Positions 1 to 8,021 of a stretch of DNA of 64,000 nucleotides are shown one piece after another. Numbering within the stretch: position 1 is the first letter of the stretch; each line of letters opens with the position of its first letter. The translations under genes were made by a program, and so were the position numbers. Source of the stretch: Rhizobacter terrae (GTDB taxonomy: Bacteria > Pseudomonadota > Gammaproteobacteria > Burkholderiales > Burkholderiaceae_C). The notes below the pieces were generated by a model that was given only the letters and a program-made list of their open reading frames with translations, was not told where the DNA came from and did not search any database. The DNA is taken from assembly GCF_003852895.1 (NCBI RefSeq), contig NZ_QUSW01000008.1, positions 124,001-188,000 of the forward strand, written 5' to 3'.

Positions 1-1212
1 GAAGCGGGGCACCAGCACCAGGTTGAGCACCGCGTTGGTGGCGATGCCGGCCAAGAGGCTGGCGACAGCCACCCTGGGTGATCCGGCCAGGGTGCAGGCC
101 AGGGCGGCCGGGCCGAACAGCGCGGCAAGGGCCTGGCCCCCCGCCAGCACGACCAGCGGCAGGTAGGCATGTCCGTAGTGCGGGCCGAACAGCGCCGCCA
201 GCCACGGACCCAGCAGCGCAAAGAAAACCAGGGCCAGCAGGCACAGCCACAACGTCGTTCGTGCGGTGCGGCTGACGAGATCCTGAGCGGCTGCGGTGCG
301 ACCGTCCTTGATGGCCTGCAACTGCTCGACGAAGTGAGGCGCCATCACCGCGGAGACCGCATTCACGGCCACGATGATGGCCTGCCCGAACCGCGTGGCC
401 ACGGCGTAGGCACCGATGTCCTCGGGGCGGCCGGTGGCGCCCAGCAGCAGCATGTCCACGCGCTCGTTCAGGGCCGCGGCAATCATCACCAGCATGAAGC
501 CCATCGCGGTGTGCATGGCGGCGCGCCGGTTGTCTTCGGGCGATGTGATGCGCCAAGCTGCAGGCAGGGCTTGCCGTGCCTTCCACCACAGGGCAGTCAC
601 CAGAAGCAAGGCGGTCAGCAGGTAGGCTGCCAGCACCGTGGAGGCTGCCAGCGGCGAGCGTGTTGCCAGCCAGAGTCCGCCCAGGCCGATCAGCAGGAGG
701 ATGGGCCTGACCGTGTTGGTCAGCAATTCGGCCAGCACCACTTGCTTGAGCGCCTGCAGCAGGCCGGTCTGCACCGTCAGCACGACGCTGGGCACGAGCA
801 AGGCGGCTGTGATCGTGACGCTCATGAACCTGCCCGGCGTCGATCCCAGCCACCCCAGGGCCGCCAACACGACGGCCAGCCCCCCAAGGCTTAGGGAGAC
901 GGCCACGATGGCGGCCAGCGCAAAACGGTAGGTGCCTCGCGCCACGCCCACCTGGCCTGCCGCCAGGTTCTCCGCCACGTGCCTCACCACCACCAGCGGC
1001 ATGCTCAGTCCACCGAAGGCGGTGGCGATGGCCAGCCAGGTCAGCATCACCACCACCTCGGCGAAGGCCTCGGGGCTCATCCAGCGGGCCAGGGCGATGT
1101 AGACGCCGAAGGACAAGGCCGTGCCCCCTAACTTGGCAACGACGTTCAGCCAGGCGCTGCCGATGCGGCGCAGCAAGGAGGTCTTGTGGGAGGGCTCGGG
1201 AGACGGCGACAT
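1..1212 (-). CDS. Polysaccharide flippase, Wzx/MOP type (3' part beyond window)
   Basis: The reverse strand is open from an ATG at 1212 to the left edge (404 codons, no stop), so the gene is truncated by the window. The translation begins MSPSPEPSHKTS and continues as a chain of hydrophobic helices with the TALLVPSVVLTVQTGLLQALKQ and NERVDMLLLGATGRPEDIGAYAVATRF patterns typical of the MOP/MATE-like oligosaccharide flippases that move undecaprenyl-linked repeat units across the inner membrane. It is divergent from the export operon starting at 1573 and is one of two flippase-like genes in this locus (the other is at 10196). Substrate cannot be read from sequence. Family assignment is confident; the role in this particular polymer is inferred from context. 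Confidence 0.8.
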   Translation of the reverse strand, partial: MSPSPEPSHKTSLLRRIGSAWLNVVAKLGGTALSFGVYIALARWMSPEAFAEVVVMLTWLAIATAFGGLSMPLVVVRHVAENLAAGQVGVARGTYRFALAAIVAVSLSLGGLAVVLAALGWLGSTPGRFMSVTITAALLVPSVVLTVQTGLLQALKQVVLAELLTNTVRPILLLIGLGGLWLATRSPLAASTVLAAYLLTALLLVTALWWKARQALPAAWRITSPEDNRRAAMHTAMGFMLVMIAAALNERVDMLLLGATGRPEDIGAYAVATRFGQAIIVAVNAVSAVMAPHFVEQLQAIKDGRTAAAQDLVSRTARTTLWLCLLALVFFALLGPWLAALFGPHYGHAYLPLVVLAGGQALAALFGPAALACTLAGSPRVAVASLLAGIATNAVLNLVLVPRF

Positions 1213-1572
1213 GGGGCGCAACAGGCGCCATGCCGGCGCGTGACGGTTTTCGCGGTGTGCGGTGCGTCGGAGTGTAAGCCGTGCATTCAAGGGGGATGCC
1301 GCGAAAGGGCCCTGCGTTAGACTCGCGCCGGGCGCGGGCAGCAGCAGCTGCAACGCGTAAAAGACATGCGGTCGTGGGAGTGCTTCGGTGGGTCGACGAA
1401 TGCGTTCAATTTCACGGCCATGCAACGCCAACCCTGCACAGTACGCCGCGTCGGTCCACCGGCCGCGCATGACGCTTTGCATGCGCGGGGTAGGTGCGCC
1501 ACACCAGGAGCCGCGCGCTTTGCACGACTCTTGCGTGTATCGGATTCGAATGCATTGGGGGAAGGCTCGGTG
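1213..1572. other. Divergent intergenic region upstream of the exopolysaccharide export operon
   Basis: These 360 bases separate the leftward flippase from the rightward export operon and must hold both start regions. I see no pair of sigma-70 boxes with good spacing and no convincing sigma-54 -24/-12 motif. The only clear element is the ribosome binding site GGGGGAAGG (about 1556-1564) serving the gene at 1573. Reading frames that cross this stretch look like chance open frames of GC-rich DNA. Confidence 0.5.
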
Positions 1573-2319
1573 ATGGTGTCTGGACGTTGGTTCGATTCAA
1601 TGGGCGCGATGCTGCGAGGCCTGCTCCCCGCCGTGGCGCTGACCCTGGCGGCCTGCGCGAGCCCGTCCACCAGCACTGCACTGAAGGTCAAGGTCGAGGT
1701 GCTGGACGCGCTCAACCGCTACGAGCATGCCTACGTGCTGCAACCTGGCGACCAGCTGGAGGTGTTCCTCTACCGCCAGCCGGAGTTCTCGCGCAAGACA
1801 ATCATCCGGCCTGACGGCGCGATCTCTCTTCCCCTGGTGAACGAGGTCAAGGCCAGCGGCAGGACACCCGCGGACCTGGCCCAGGAACTGACGAAGCTGT
1901 TCGCCGAGCGCCTGGTCAAGCCCGAGGTGACGGTGATGGTGGAGAACCCACCCGAGCCGATGGTGTATGTGGTGGGGCAGGTGGGCCAGCCGCGCGCGCT
2001 GCCGCTGCGCCAGGCCCGCACCGTGGTGCAGGCGCTGGCCCAGGCGGGTGACGCCACGCAGAAGGCCTCGGCCGAGAACGTGCAGCTCATCCGCATCAAC
2101 AAGGATGGCTTCCTCGAGTCGCGTTCCATCGAAACCAATGGGCTGGCACCCAGCCAGCCTGACGTGTACCTCGCCCTGAGCAACATGACGCTGCAGACCA
2201 ACGACGTGATCCTCGTGCCCGAAAGCGGCCGTTCGCAGCTGCTGCGCACCCTGAGCGACGTGAACACCGCGCTGTCGCCGCTGTTCAACCTGCTGATCGT
2301 CCGGGCGGTGACCAAGTGA
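1573..2319 (+). CDS. Wza-like outer-membrane polysaccharide export lipoprotein
   Basis: A 248-residue protein of the polysaccharide export (Poly_export plus SLBB) family, which forms the outer-membrane channel for capsule or exopolysaccharide. The N-terminus is a lipoprotein signal: a hydrophobic run ending LTLAAC, a good lipobox, with the lipidated Cys near residue 29. Next come the Poly_export segment (LQPGDQLEVFLYRQPEFSRK onward, with PDGAISLPLV) and an SLBB-like domain (MVYVVGQVGQPRALPLRQ). I chose the ATG at 1573 because GGGGGAAGG lies about 9 nt upstream; a GTG at 1570 is an equally placed alternative. It is shorter than E. coli Wza (about 380 aa), as is usual for this betaproteobacterial subfamily. 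The stop overlaps the next start (GTGA), suggesting translational coupling. Confidence 0.9.
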   Translation: MVSGRWFDSMGAMLRGLLPAVALTLAACASPSTSTALKVKVEVLDALNRYEHAYVLQPGDQLEVFLYRQPEFSRKTIIRPDGAISLPLVNEVKASGRTPADLAQELTKLFAERLVKPEVTVMVENPPEPMVYVVGQVGQPRALPLRQARTVVQALAQAGDATQKASAENVQLIRINKDGFLESRSIETNGLAPSQPDVYLALSNMTLQTNDVILVPESGRSQLLRTLSDVNTALSPLFNLLIVRAVTK

Positions 2320-3932
2320 AGCCCGCGGACATGACCATCGTCGAGGCGATCCCTCACCGTCCGGAGGCCGACAGCTTCCAGATCCAGGGCGCCATCGACA
2401 ACATCAAGCAGGCCGTGGTCGGCCACAAGTGGGTCGTCCTCACGTGCATGCTGCTCACGGTGGTCTTCGTCGCGGTGTTCGTGACGGTGTGGCCGCCGAC
2501 CTTCGAGGCCGAAGTGATGGTCGCGGCCGACTCCGAGAAGGACGTGCAGCGCCAGGCCTTCTACCAGGGCTGGAACATCTTCCGCCGCGATGGCCTGACC
2601 GATGAAGCCACGCTGATGACCGGGCCGCCGGTGCTCAAGGAAGTCATCAAGCGGCTGGACCTGAAGTACGACGACATCTACCACCCCTTCGCCAGCCATG
2701 CGGTGCACCTGTGGATGAACTCCACCGTGGGCCGCAACTACCGCGCCTTCAAGGACTGGCTGTTCGGCAAGAAGAAGGGGCCGTACGTGCTGTCCGAGCA
2801 GGACCTGGAGCGCGCCAAGCTGCTGGCCGACTTCCAGTCGGGCGTGGCGGTGCGCCAGGTGGGCGAGGCCAGCATCGGCCTGCTCATCGTCAAGGGCTCC
2901 AGCCCGCGCGTGGCCGAGATCGCCAACAAGATCGTCGAGGTCTACCTGGAGCAGCGCCGTGATCGCTTCGTCGCCGAGGCGACCCAGGCCCACGCCAGCC
3001 TTTTGCTGGAGGCCGAGAAGACCCAGAAGGAAATCGACGAGCTCGACAAGGAAGTCAAGCAGTTCCGTGCCGACAGCGGCGCCGTGCTGCTGTTCGAGAA
3101 GGACCGCGTGCAGATCGGGCAGTGGTTCGTGCTGCGCTCGGCCGTGACCGACCTGGAGGCGCAGATCGCCGAGAACCAGAGCTCGCTGGCCATGATCAAC
3201 AAGCAGCTCGAAGGAGAGGGCAGCAAGCTCAGCAGCGACCGCCTGTTCCGCGAGGAGGCCGCCAAGGACCGGTTGACCAAGCTCGAGATGCAGCTGGCCG
3301 CGATGAAGCAGACCTTCAAGCCCGAGGCGCCGGAGGTGAAGGACATCGAGGAGCAGATCCGCGTGTCCATGGCGGCGCTGGGCGATGCGAAGCAGGCCTC
3401 GGTGGTGCGCAACTCCCAGCGCATCAGCGATTCCTACGAGGTGCTGCGTGCCAAGAAGCTGAGCCTGGAGTCGCAGCTGGCGGGTGCACAGTCGTCGCTG
3501 AAGGTGAAGAAGACCGAGCTGGAGAACATGCGCTCCATGCTCGACACCATTCCTTCGAAGATGCAGACCAACCATGAGCTGGAGCGCCGCCAGCTCTTCC
3601 TGGAAAGCAAGTACGCCGGCCTGAACGAGAAGCTCACGGTGGCCGCCGTCTCCATGGCCACCGCACGCTCGGCGCCTGCCGCGATGCGCGTGGTCGAGCC
3701 GGCCGCGCTGCCCGAGCAGCCGGTGTGGCCCAAGACCAAGCTGATGATCATCGTGGCGCTGGTCGCGGGCCTGGGCGTGGGCGTGCTGGCCGCCCTGGTG
3801 CTGGAGCTGGTGTTCGTGCGCGTGAACCGGCATCGCCTGGCGCAGCGCGGCGACGAGGCTGGCCTCTTTGCCGTGGTGGAGCAGGACGAGAAGTTCGTCG
3901 CCTCGCTCTACCGCATGCGTGGCGCTGCCTGA
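2316..3932 (+). CDS. Wzz/GumC-like polysaccharide co-polymerase (chain-length determinant)
   Basis: A 538-residue inner-membrane protein of the PCP family. It has a short cytosolic N-terminus, a first membrane segment at about residues 39-58, a long periplasmic part rich in heptad-like coiled coil (about 200-430), a GNVR-type segment (FLESKYAGLNEKLTVAA), a Pro-rich stretch (AALPEQPVWPKTK) and a second membrane segment at about 478-505. It ends soon after, without a fused kinase domain, so it resembles the stand-alone PCP form. The GTG start overlaps the stop of the wza-like gene; an ATG at 2331 is a possible alternative. It is expected to set chain length together with the polymerase at 4645 and to contact the export channel. 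The stop codon lies in a 20-bp tandem duplication. Confidence 0.88.
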   Translation: MKPADMTIVEAIPHRPEADSFQIQGAIDNIKQAVVGHKWVVLTCMLLTVVFVAVFVTVWPPTFEAEVMVAADSEKDVQRQAFYQGWNIFRRDGLTDEATLMTGPPVLKEVIKRLDLKYDDIYHPFASHAVHLWMNSTVGRNYRAFKDWLFGKKKGPYVLSEQDLERAKLLADFQSGVAVRQVGEASIGLLIVKGSSPRVAEIANKIVEVYLEQRRDRFVAEATQAHASLLLEAEKTQKEIDELDKEVKQFRADSGAVLLFEKDRVQIGQWFVLRSAVTDLEAQIAENQSSLAMINKQLEGEGSKLSSDRLFREEAAKDRLTKLEMQLAAMKQTFKPEAPEVKDIEEQIRVSMAALGDAKQASVVRNSQRISDSYEVLRAKKLSLESQLAGAQSSLKVKKTELENMRSMLDTIPSKMQTNHELERRQLFLESKYAGLNEKLTVAAVSMATARSAPAAMRVVEPAALPEQPVWPKTKLMIIVALVAGLGVGVLAALVLELVFVRVNRHRLAQRGDEAGLFAVVEQDEKFVASLYRMRGAA

Positions 3933-3952
3933 GCATGCGCGGCGCCGCCTGA
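3913..3952 (+). repeat. 20-bp tandem duplication at the end of the co-polymerase gene
   Basis: Two adjacent 20-bp copies (3913-3932 and 3933-3952) differ at two positions (T/C in both cases). Copy 1 encodes the last codons MRGAA plus TGA of the co-polymerase; copy 2 repeats the same words after the stop. It looks like a recent slippage or replication duplication that the first stop codon makes neutral. Confidence 0.9.
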
Positions 3953-3979
3953 TCCACCGCTCTCGTCGAAGAACAATCA

Positions 3980-4648
3980 TTGGGGAACGTCTTGCGCAAC
4001 TGGTACGAACGCCTGCTGGAGAACGTGGTCAAGACGCGTGAACCGGCATCGCGCACCTATCGCTACATGTCGCGGCTGATCGAGAAGGAGTTCGATCACA
4101 AGGCCGGCGGCGTGTGCCTGGCCTTCTTCTCGCTCGACGGCGACAAGGTCTCCAGCGATGCCTTGCTGATGCTGGCCTACTGCCTGCAGACCGAACTGGG
4201 CAGCAAGGTGCTGGTGGTCGATGCGCGCGTGAAGGATTCCGAAGGCGGCATCAGCAACCGCCTGGGCCTTGGGGCGGCGCGCGGCTACGCCGACGTGCAG
4301 CGCGAAGGCCTGAACGGCAAGCACCTGCCGGTGACGGCCAGCAGCGTGCCGGGCGTGGACATCCTGCCTGCCGGGCAGATCACCGAAGGCAGCAAGTCGG
4401 GCGTGGACATCGGGCGGCTTCGCGAAATGCTGGACGTGGCCCGCTCGCAATACCAGCACGTGCTGGTCCAGGTCAGCTCGGTACTGGCCGATACCCGCTA
4501 CATGGTGACGGTGGCGCAGGCCGATGCCGTCTTCGTGCTGACGCTGGAAAACAAGACGCTGATGCGCTCGCTGGATGAGAGCCGCAAGCTCCTGCGCGCC
4601 AACGGCGTGATGGATCCGCGCGTGGTCGTGGTGGGCGGCTCGGAGTGA
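3980..4648 (+). CDS. Degenerate BY-kinase/CpsD-like P-loop protein of the exopolysaccharide operon
   Basis: This 222-residue protein follows the fold pattern of bacterial tyrosine autokinases and CpsD/CapB proteins throughout: an RxMSRLIEKEF helix, a strand, a loop and a helix ending in LAYCL, then VLVVDAR, LPAG, a long helix, a VLVQVSS strand, and ADAVFVLTLENKTLMRSLDES. The catalytic motifs are missing. The Walker A place reads SLDGDKVSS (residues 51-59) instead of GxxGxGK[ST]; Walker A' reads VVDAR (79-83) instead of IDAD; the Walker B strand has Gln/Ser (HVLVQVSS) where Asp is expected. There is no C-terminal tyrosine cluster. The start is TTG at 3980, because a stop at 3950 blocks upstream starts and no ATG lies nearby. 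The stop overlaps the next start (GTGA). I infer a regulatory or scaffold partner of the co-polymerase, not an active kinase. Confidence 0.75.
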   Translation: MGNVLRNWYERLLENVVKTREPASRTYRYMSRLIEKEFDHKAGGVCLAFFSLDGDKVSSDALLMLAYCLQTELGSKVLVVDARVKDSEGGISNRLGLGAARGYADVQREGLNGKHLPVTASSVPGVDILPAGQITEGSKSGVDIGRLREMLDVARSQYQHVLVQVSSVLADTRYMVTVAQADAVFVLTLENKTLMRSLDESRKLLRANGVMDPRVVVVGGSE

Positions 4649-6165
4649 ACCGTGTCCTGCGCTCCACGGGGTTGCTGCCGCCACTGGTGGTGGTGCTCCT
4701 TTCGCTGTGGGGCGCGGTTCTCGTCATCCTCCTGCTGAGCGCGGGCAAGCTGTATTCGCTGCCGATGGTGCTGGCCACCGCCTTCCCGGTGGCGCTGTAT
4801 GCCAGCCGCAATCCGCGGCTGTTCTTCCTTGTGGGCATGGTGGGCACGGCGGCGCTGGGCCTGTCCATCAACTTCAACCGGCATGTGCACATCGGCGGGG
4901 CGCCGTCGTACAGCATCGATGCGATGGACCTGTTCATGGTGCCGTTGCTGGTGTTCATGGTGCGCGACTTCGCCATGGGCTACCGCAAGGAAATCCGCCT
5001 GTCCTGGCTCTCGCTGTGGTGGGTGGGATTGATGGCGCTGGGCATGTGGAACGTGGTGGCGGGGCCGTACCGCGAGTTCGCCGCCTTCGAGACCTTCCGC
5101 ATGTTCAAGTGCTGGCTGCTCTTTCTCGTGATCATCAACGAGTGCGTGCGCGAGCGGCATTTCCATCACGTGATGATGGCGCTGGCCGGCGGGCTGGTGC
5201 TGAACATCGTCATCGCCTTGCTGCAGTTCGCGCTCAAGCGCTCGCTCGGCCTGGAGGCGCTGGGCGAACCGGCGCCCGAGGCCGTGCTCGGCGCGAATTA
5301 CGGCGTTTACCTGGGCGCGGGCGCGGTGTACCGCGTGTCCGGCCTGGTCGGGCACCCGAACCTCTTCGCAGCCTACCTGGCCATGCTGCTGCCCATCTAC
5401 ATCGGGCTGCTGTTCACCGACTACAAGTGGTCGATGAAGGCCCTCATCGCCTTGCTCAGCGGCTTCGGCCTGCTGGCGCTGGTGCTCACCCTGTCACGCA
5501 CCGGCTGGGCGGCCTTCGCGGCGGCCACGCTGGCCCTGGGCTTCGTGGTGGTGGCGCACCCCACGCTGCGCGGCCAGCACGTGAAGCTGAAGGCCACCAT
5601 GGCCATGCTGCTGGTGGTGGGCGCGGTGGCGGCCGCCGGGCCCATCATCACCCGGCTCACGCACAGCGATTCCGGTGCGCTGGACTTCCGCTACGAATGG
5701 CTGGGCGTGGCCTGGAAGATGGTGCAGGACAAGCCCGTCTTCGGCCATGGCCTGAACACCTTCACCTACCAGATCGTCGACTTCAGCCCCTACAGCGTGG
5801 GCAAGATGATGGAGCTGTTCGGCCCGGTGTGGCCGGTGGTGCACAACACCTACTTCCTGGTCTGGGCGGAGCAGGGCACGGTGGGCCTGTTCTTCTTCCT
5901 GGCATTGCACGTGCATGTGATCTGGCTGGCCTTCCAGAACGGACGCTACATGCACAGTTCCCGCATCAGCATGACCAGCGTCGGTGCCGTGTGCGGCATC
6001 GTCGCGATCATGGTCGACGGCATGGGCAGCTTCTTCCAGCGCGTGCCCGCGCCCGACCGCATCTTCTGGATCGTCGTGGGCCTCATCGTCGCGGCGCATT
6101 ACTGGAACGTGGCCAACGACCCGCTGCGCCGCCGCATGGCACGGCCGGCACTTCAACCGATCTGA
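4645..6165 (+). CDS. O-antigen polymerase/ligase-like protein (Wzy_C family)
   Basis: A 506-residue, very hydrophobic protein with about 11-12 predicted membrane helices and a large extracytoplasmic loop in the C-terminal half. The loop region contains the family signature, an Arg followed by a tryptophan and PVFGHGLNTF (YEWLGVAWKMVQDKPVFGHG). Such proteins polymerise undecaprenyl-linked repeat units (Wzy) or ligate glycans (WaaL). The position between the length-control genes and the sugar genes favours polymerase. The start is a GTG overlapping the previous stop. It is followed by a 31-bp gap that carries a strong ribosome binding site (GAGGAGAA) for the next gene. Confidence 0.85.
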   Translation: MNRVLRSTGLLPPLVVVLLSLWGAVLVILLLSAGKLYSLPMVLATAFPVALYASRNPRLFFLVGMVGTAALGLSINFNRHVHIGGAPSYSIDAMDLFMVPLLVFMVRDFAMGYRKEIRLSWLSLWWVGLMALGMWNVVAGPYREFAAFETFRMFKCWLLFLVIINECVRERHFHHVMMALAGGLVLNIVIALLQFALKRSLGLEALGEPAPEAVLGANYGVYLGAGAVYRVSGLVGHPNLFAAYLAMLLPIYIGLLFTDYKWSMKALIALLSGFGLLALVLTLSRTGWAAFAAATLALGFVVVAHPTLRGQHVKLKATMAMLLVVGAVAAAGPIITRLTHSDSGALDFRYEWLGVAWKMVQDKPVFGHGLNTFTYQIVDFSPYSVGKMMELFGPVWPVVHNTYFLVWAEQGTVGLFFFLALHVHVIWLAFQNGRYMHSSRISMTSVGAVCGIVAIMVDGMGSFFQRVPAPDRIFWIVVGLIVAAHYWNVANDPLRRRMARPALQPI

Positions 6166-6196
6166 TTTTCGATTTTCTTAACGAGGAGAACTTTCC

Positions 6197-6952
6197 ATGC
6201 AGGTTGTCATTCTCGCGGGCGGCAAGGGAACGCGCGCATACCCGTTCACCGAATACCTTCCCAAACCGATGATGCCCGTGGGCGGCAAGCCCATCCTCGT
6301 CCAGATCATGCATCTGTTCGCGGCTGCCGGGCACCGCGAGTTCATCCTCTCGATCGGCCACCGCAAGGAAGTCATCCTCGACTACTTCGCCCACAAGGAC
6401 AACGACCTGGACATCACCATCGTCGACACCGGTGAAGAGACCGACACCGCGGGCCGCATCTACAACCTGCGCCACCTGCTGCGCGACCAGTTCATGGCCA
6501 CCTATGGCGACGGCCTGTGCGACGTGCCCATGGACAAGCTCGTGGAGTTCCACAACTCGCATGGCGGCCTGGCCACGCTCACCAGCGTGCCGCTGCAGTC
6601 GCAGTACGGCACGGTGGAGTTCGGCGACAACAACGAGGTCACCGGCTTCAAGGAAAAGCCCCGCCTCAACAGCCACTGGATCAACGCCGGCTTCTTCGTG
6701 ATGAACAAGGAGATCTTCAACCACTGGGAAGGCGGCAACCTTGAGCGCGAGGTGTTCCCCAAGCTGGTGAAGAACAAGCAGCTGTTCACCTACCGCCATG
6801 ACGGCTTCTTCAAGTCCATGGACACCTACAAGGACCAGCAGGAGCTCGAGGAGATGCTGTCCAAGAACGAACTGGTGCCGGTGACCAACCACGCCCAGCA
6901 CACCGAGTTCTACCGCTACTACGACCACCGCGACATCAAGGCGCCGGCCTGA
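6197..6952 (+). CDS. rfbF: Glucose-1-phosphate cytidylyltransferase-like nucleotidyltransferase
   Basis: A 251-residue sugar-nucleotide pyrophosphorylase with the N-terminal nucleotide-binding signature [20 protein letters not shown] and GGKPI (residues 5-32), then [19 protein letters not shown] and TYGDGLCDV, which mark the RfbF (CDP-glucose forming) branch rather than the dTDP- or UDP-glucose enzymes. Length matches the family (about 255 aa). The product, CDP-glucose, would feed the dehydratase-like enzyme 40 bp downstream. The ribosome binding site GAGGAGAA sits about 9 nt upstream. No genes for the usual next step (DdhC/RfbH-type dehydrase) are in the window, so the final sugar is uncertain. 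Confidence 0.82.
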   Translation: MQVVILAGGKGTRAYPFTEYLPKPMMPVGGKPILVQIMHLFAAAGHREFILSIGHRKEVILDYFAHKDNDLDITIVDTGEETDTAGRIYNLRHLLRDQFMATYGDGLCDVPMDKLVEFHNSHGGLATLTSVPLQSQYGTVEFGDNNEVTGFKEKPRLNSHWINAGFFVMNKEIFNHWEGGNLEREVFPKLVKNKQLFTYRHDGFFKSMDTYKDQQELEEMLSKNELVPVTNHAQHTEFYRYYDHRDIKAPA

Positions 6953-6992
6953 GGCGAAGCACCAGCACACATCACAAGAGAGGGAACAGACC

Positions 6993-7982
6993 ATGACTCA
7001 AAACACTTTCTGGCAGAACCGCAACGTCTTCGTCACCGGCGCGTCCGGCTTCCTGGGCAGCTGGGTCACGTCCGAGCTGAACAAGCGCGGCGCGAACGTG
7101 GTGGGCCTCGTGCGCGACGTGTCCAAGACGGGCAAGGACAGCCTCATCCCGGGTGCCGGCCTGAACTTCACCGTGTTCGGCGCGCTGGAAGACCTGCCGC
7201 TCTTGACCCGCGCGATCAACGAGTACGAGATCGACACGGTGCTGCACCTGGGCGCGCAGCCCATCGTGGGCATCGCCAACCGCAACCCGGTGTCCACCTT
7301 CGAGGCCAACATCCGCGGCTCGTGGAACCTGCTCGAGGCCTGCCGCCAGGTGTCGACGGTCAAGCGCATCGTGGTGGCGTCCAGCGACAAGGCCTATGGC
7401 GAGCAGCCCAAGCTGCCGTATGACGAAGGCATGCCGCTGCAGGGCATGCACCCCTACGACGTGTCCAAGAGCTGCACGGACCTCATCTCGCAGACCTACC
7501 ACAACACCTACGGCACGCCGGTGTGCATCACGCGCTGCGGCAACTTCTTCGGCGGAGGCGACCTGAACTTCAGCCGCATCGTGCCGGGCACCATCCGCTC
7601 GGTGGCCGAAGGCAAGCGCCCGGTGATCCGCAGCGACGGCACGCTGATCCGCGACTATGTCTACGTGCGCGACGTGGCCTTGTTCTATCTCCACCTGGCC
7701 GAAGCCATGGAGAACAAGGACATCCATGGCCATGCCTTCAACTACAGCACGGAAAGCCAGCTCACCGTCCTGGACATCACACGCCTCATCCTCAAGCTGA
7801 TGAAGAGCGACCTGCAGCCCGAGGTGCTCAACGAGGCCAAGGGGGAGATCCCGCACCAGTACCTCAGCTCGGCCAAGGCACGCGAGATGCTCCGCTGGTC
7901 TTCGCACATCACGATCGAAGAGGGCCTCAAGGAAACCATCGACTGGTATCTCAACTATTTCCGCGGGACCCAGGCGGCGTGA
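6993..7982 (+). CDS. NAD-dependent epimerase/dehydratase, CDP-glucose 4,6-dehydratase-like
   Basis: A 329-residue extended SDR enzyme. The Rossmann glycine motif is [10 protein letters not shown] (near residue 15). The catalytic Ser lies in [11 protein letters not shown], and the YxxxK pair is YDVSK. The segments [25 protein letters not shown] and [11 protein letters not shown] follow the RfbG pattern, and pairing with the RfbF-like gene supports CDP-glucose 4,6-dehydratase. It is a little short for RfbG (about 355 aa), and some signature residues differ, so a related 4-epimerase or dehydratase acting on CDP-sugars is possible. A good ribosome binding site (AGAGGGAAC) precedes the ATG. Confidence 0.7.
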   Translation: MTQNTFWQNRNVFVTGASGFLGSWVTSELNKRGANVVGLVRDVSKTGKDSLIPGAGLNFTVFGALEDLPLLTRAINEYEIDTVLHLGAQPIVGIANRNPVSTFEANIRGSWNLLEACRQVSTVKRIVVASSDKAYGEQPKLPYDEGMPLQGMHPYDVSKSCTDLISQTYHNTYGTPVCITRCGNFFGGGDLNFSRIVPGTIRSVAEGKRPVIRSDGTLIRDYVYVRDVALFYLHLAEAMENKDIHGHAFNYSTESQLTVLDITRLILKLMKSDLQPEVLNEAKGEIPHQYLSSAKAREMLRWSSHITIEEGLKETIDWYLNYFRGTQAA

Positions 7983-8021
7983 TGGCACAGTCCATCCCTT
8001 CCTGATTCGTGCGAGGTTGAC

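Noticed and set aside
1770-3980. Long leftward open frame (over 700 codons) opposite the wza-like and co-polymerase genes
   Set aside because: It is the antisense shadow of two well-supported genes; its product is His/Arg/Leu-rich with no family motif. The same applies to other long opposite-strand frames, e.g. 6972-9413, 9410-11587, 25280-26812, 30046-32079, 34283-36661 and 38415-40793.
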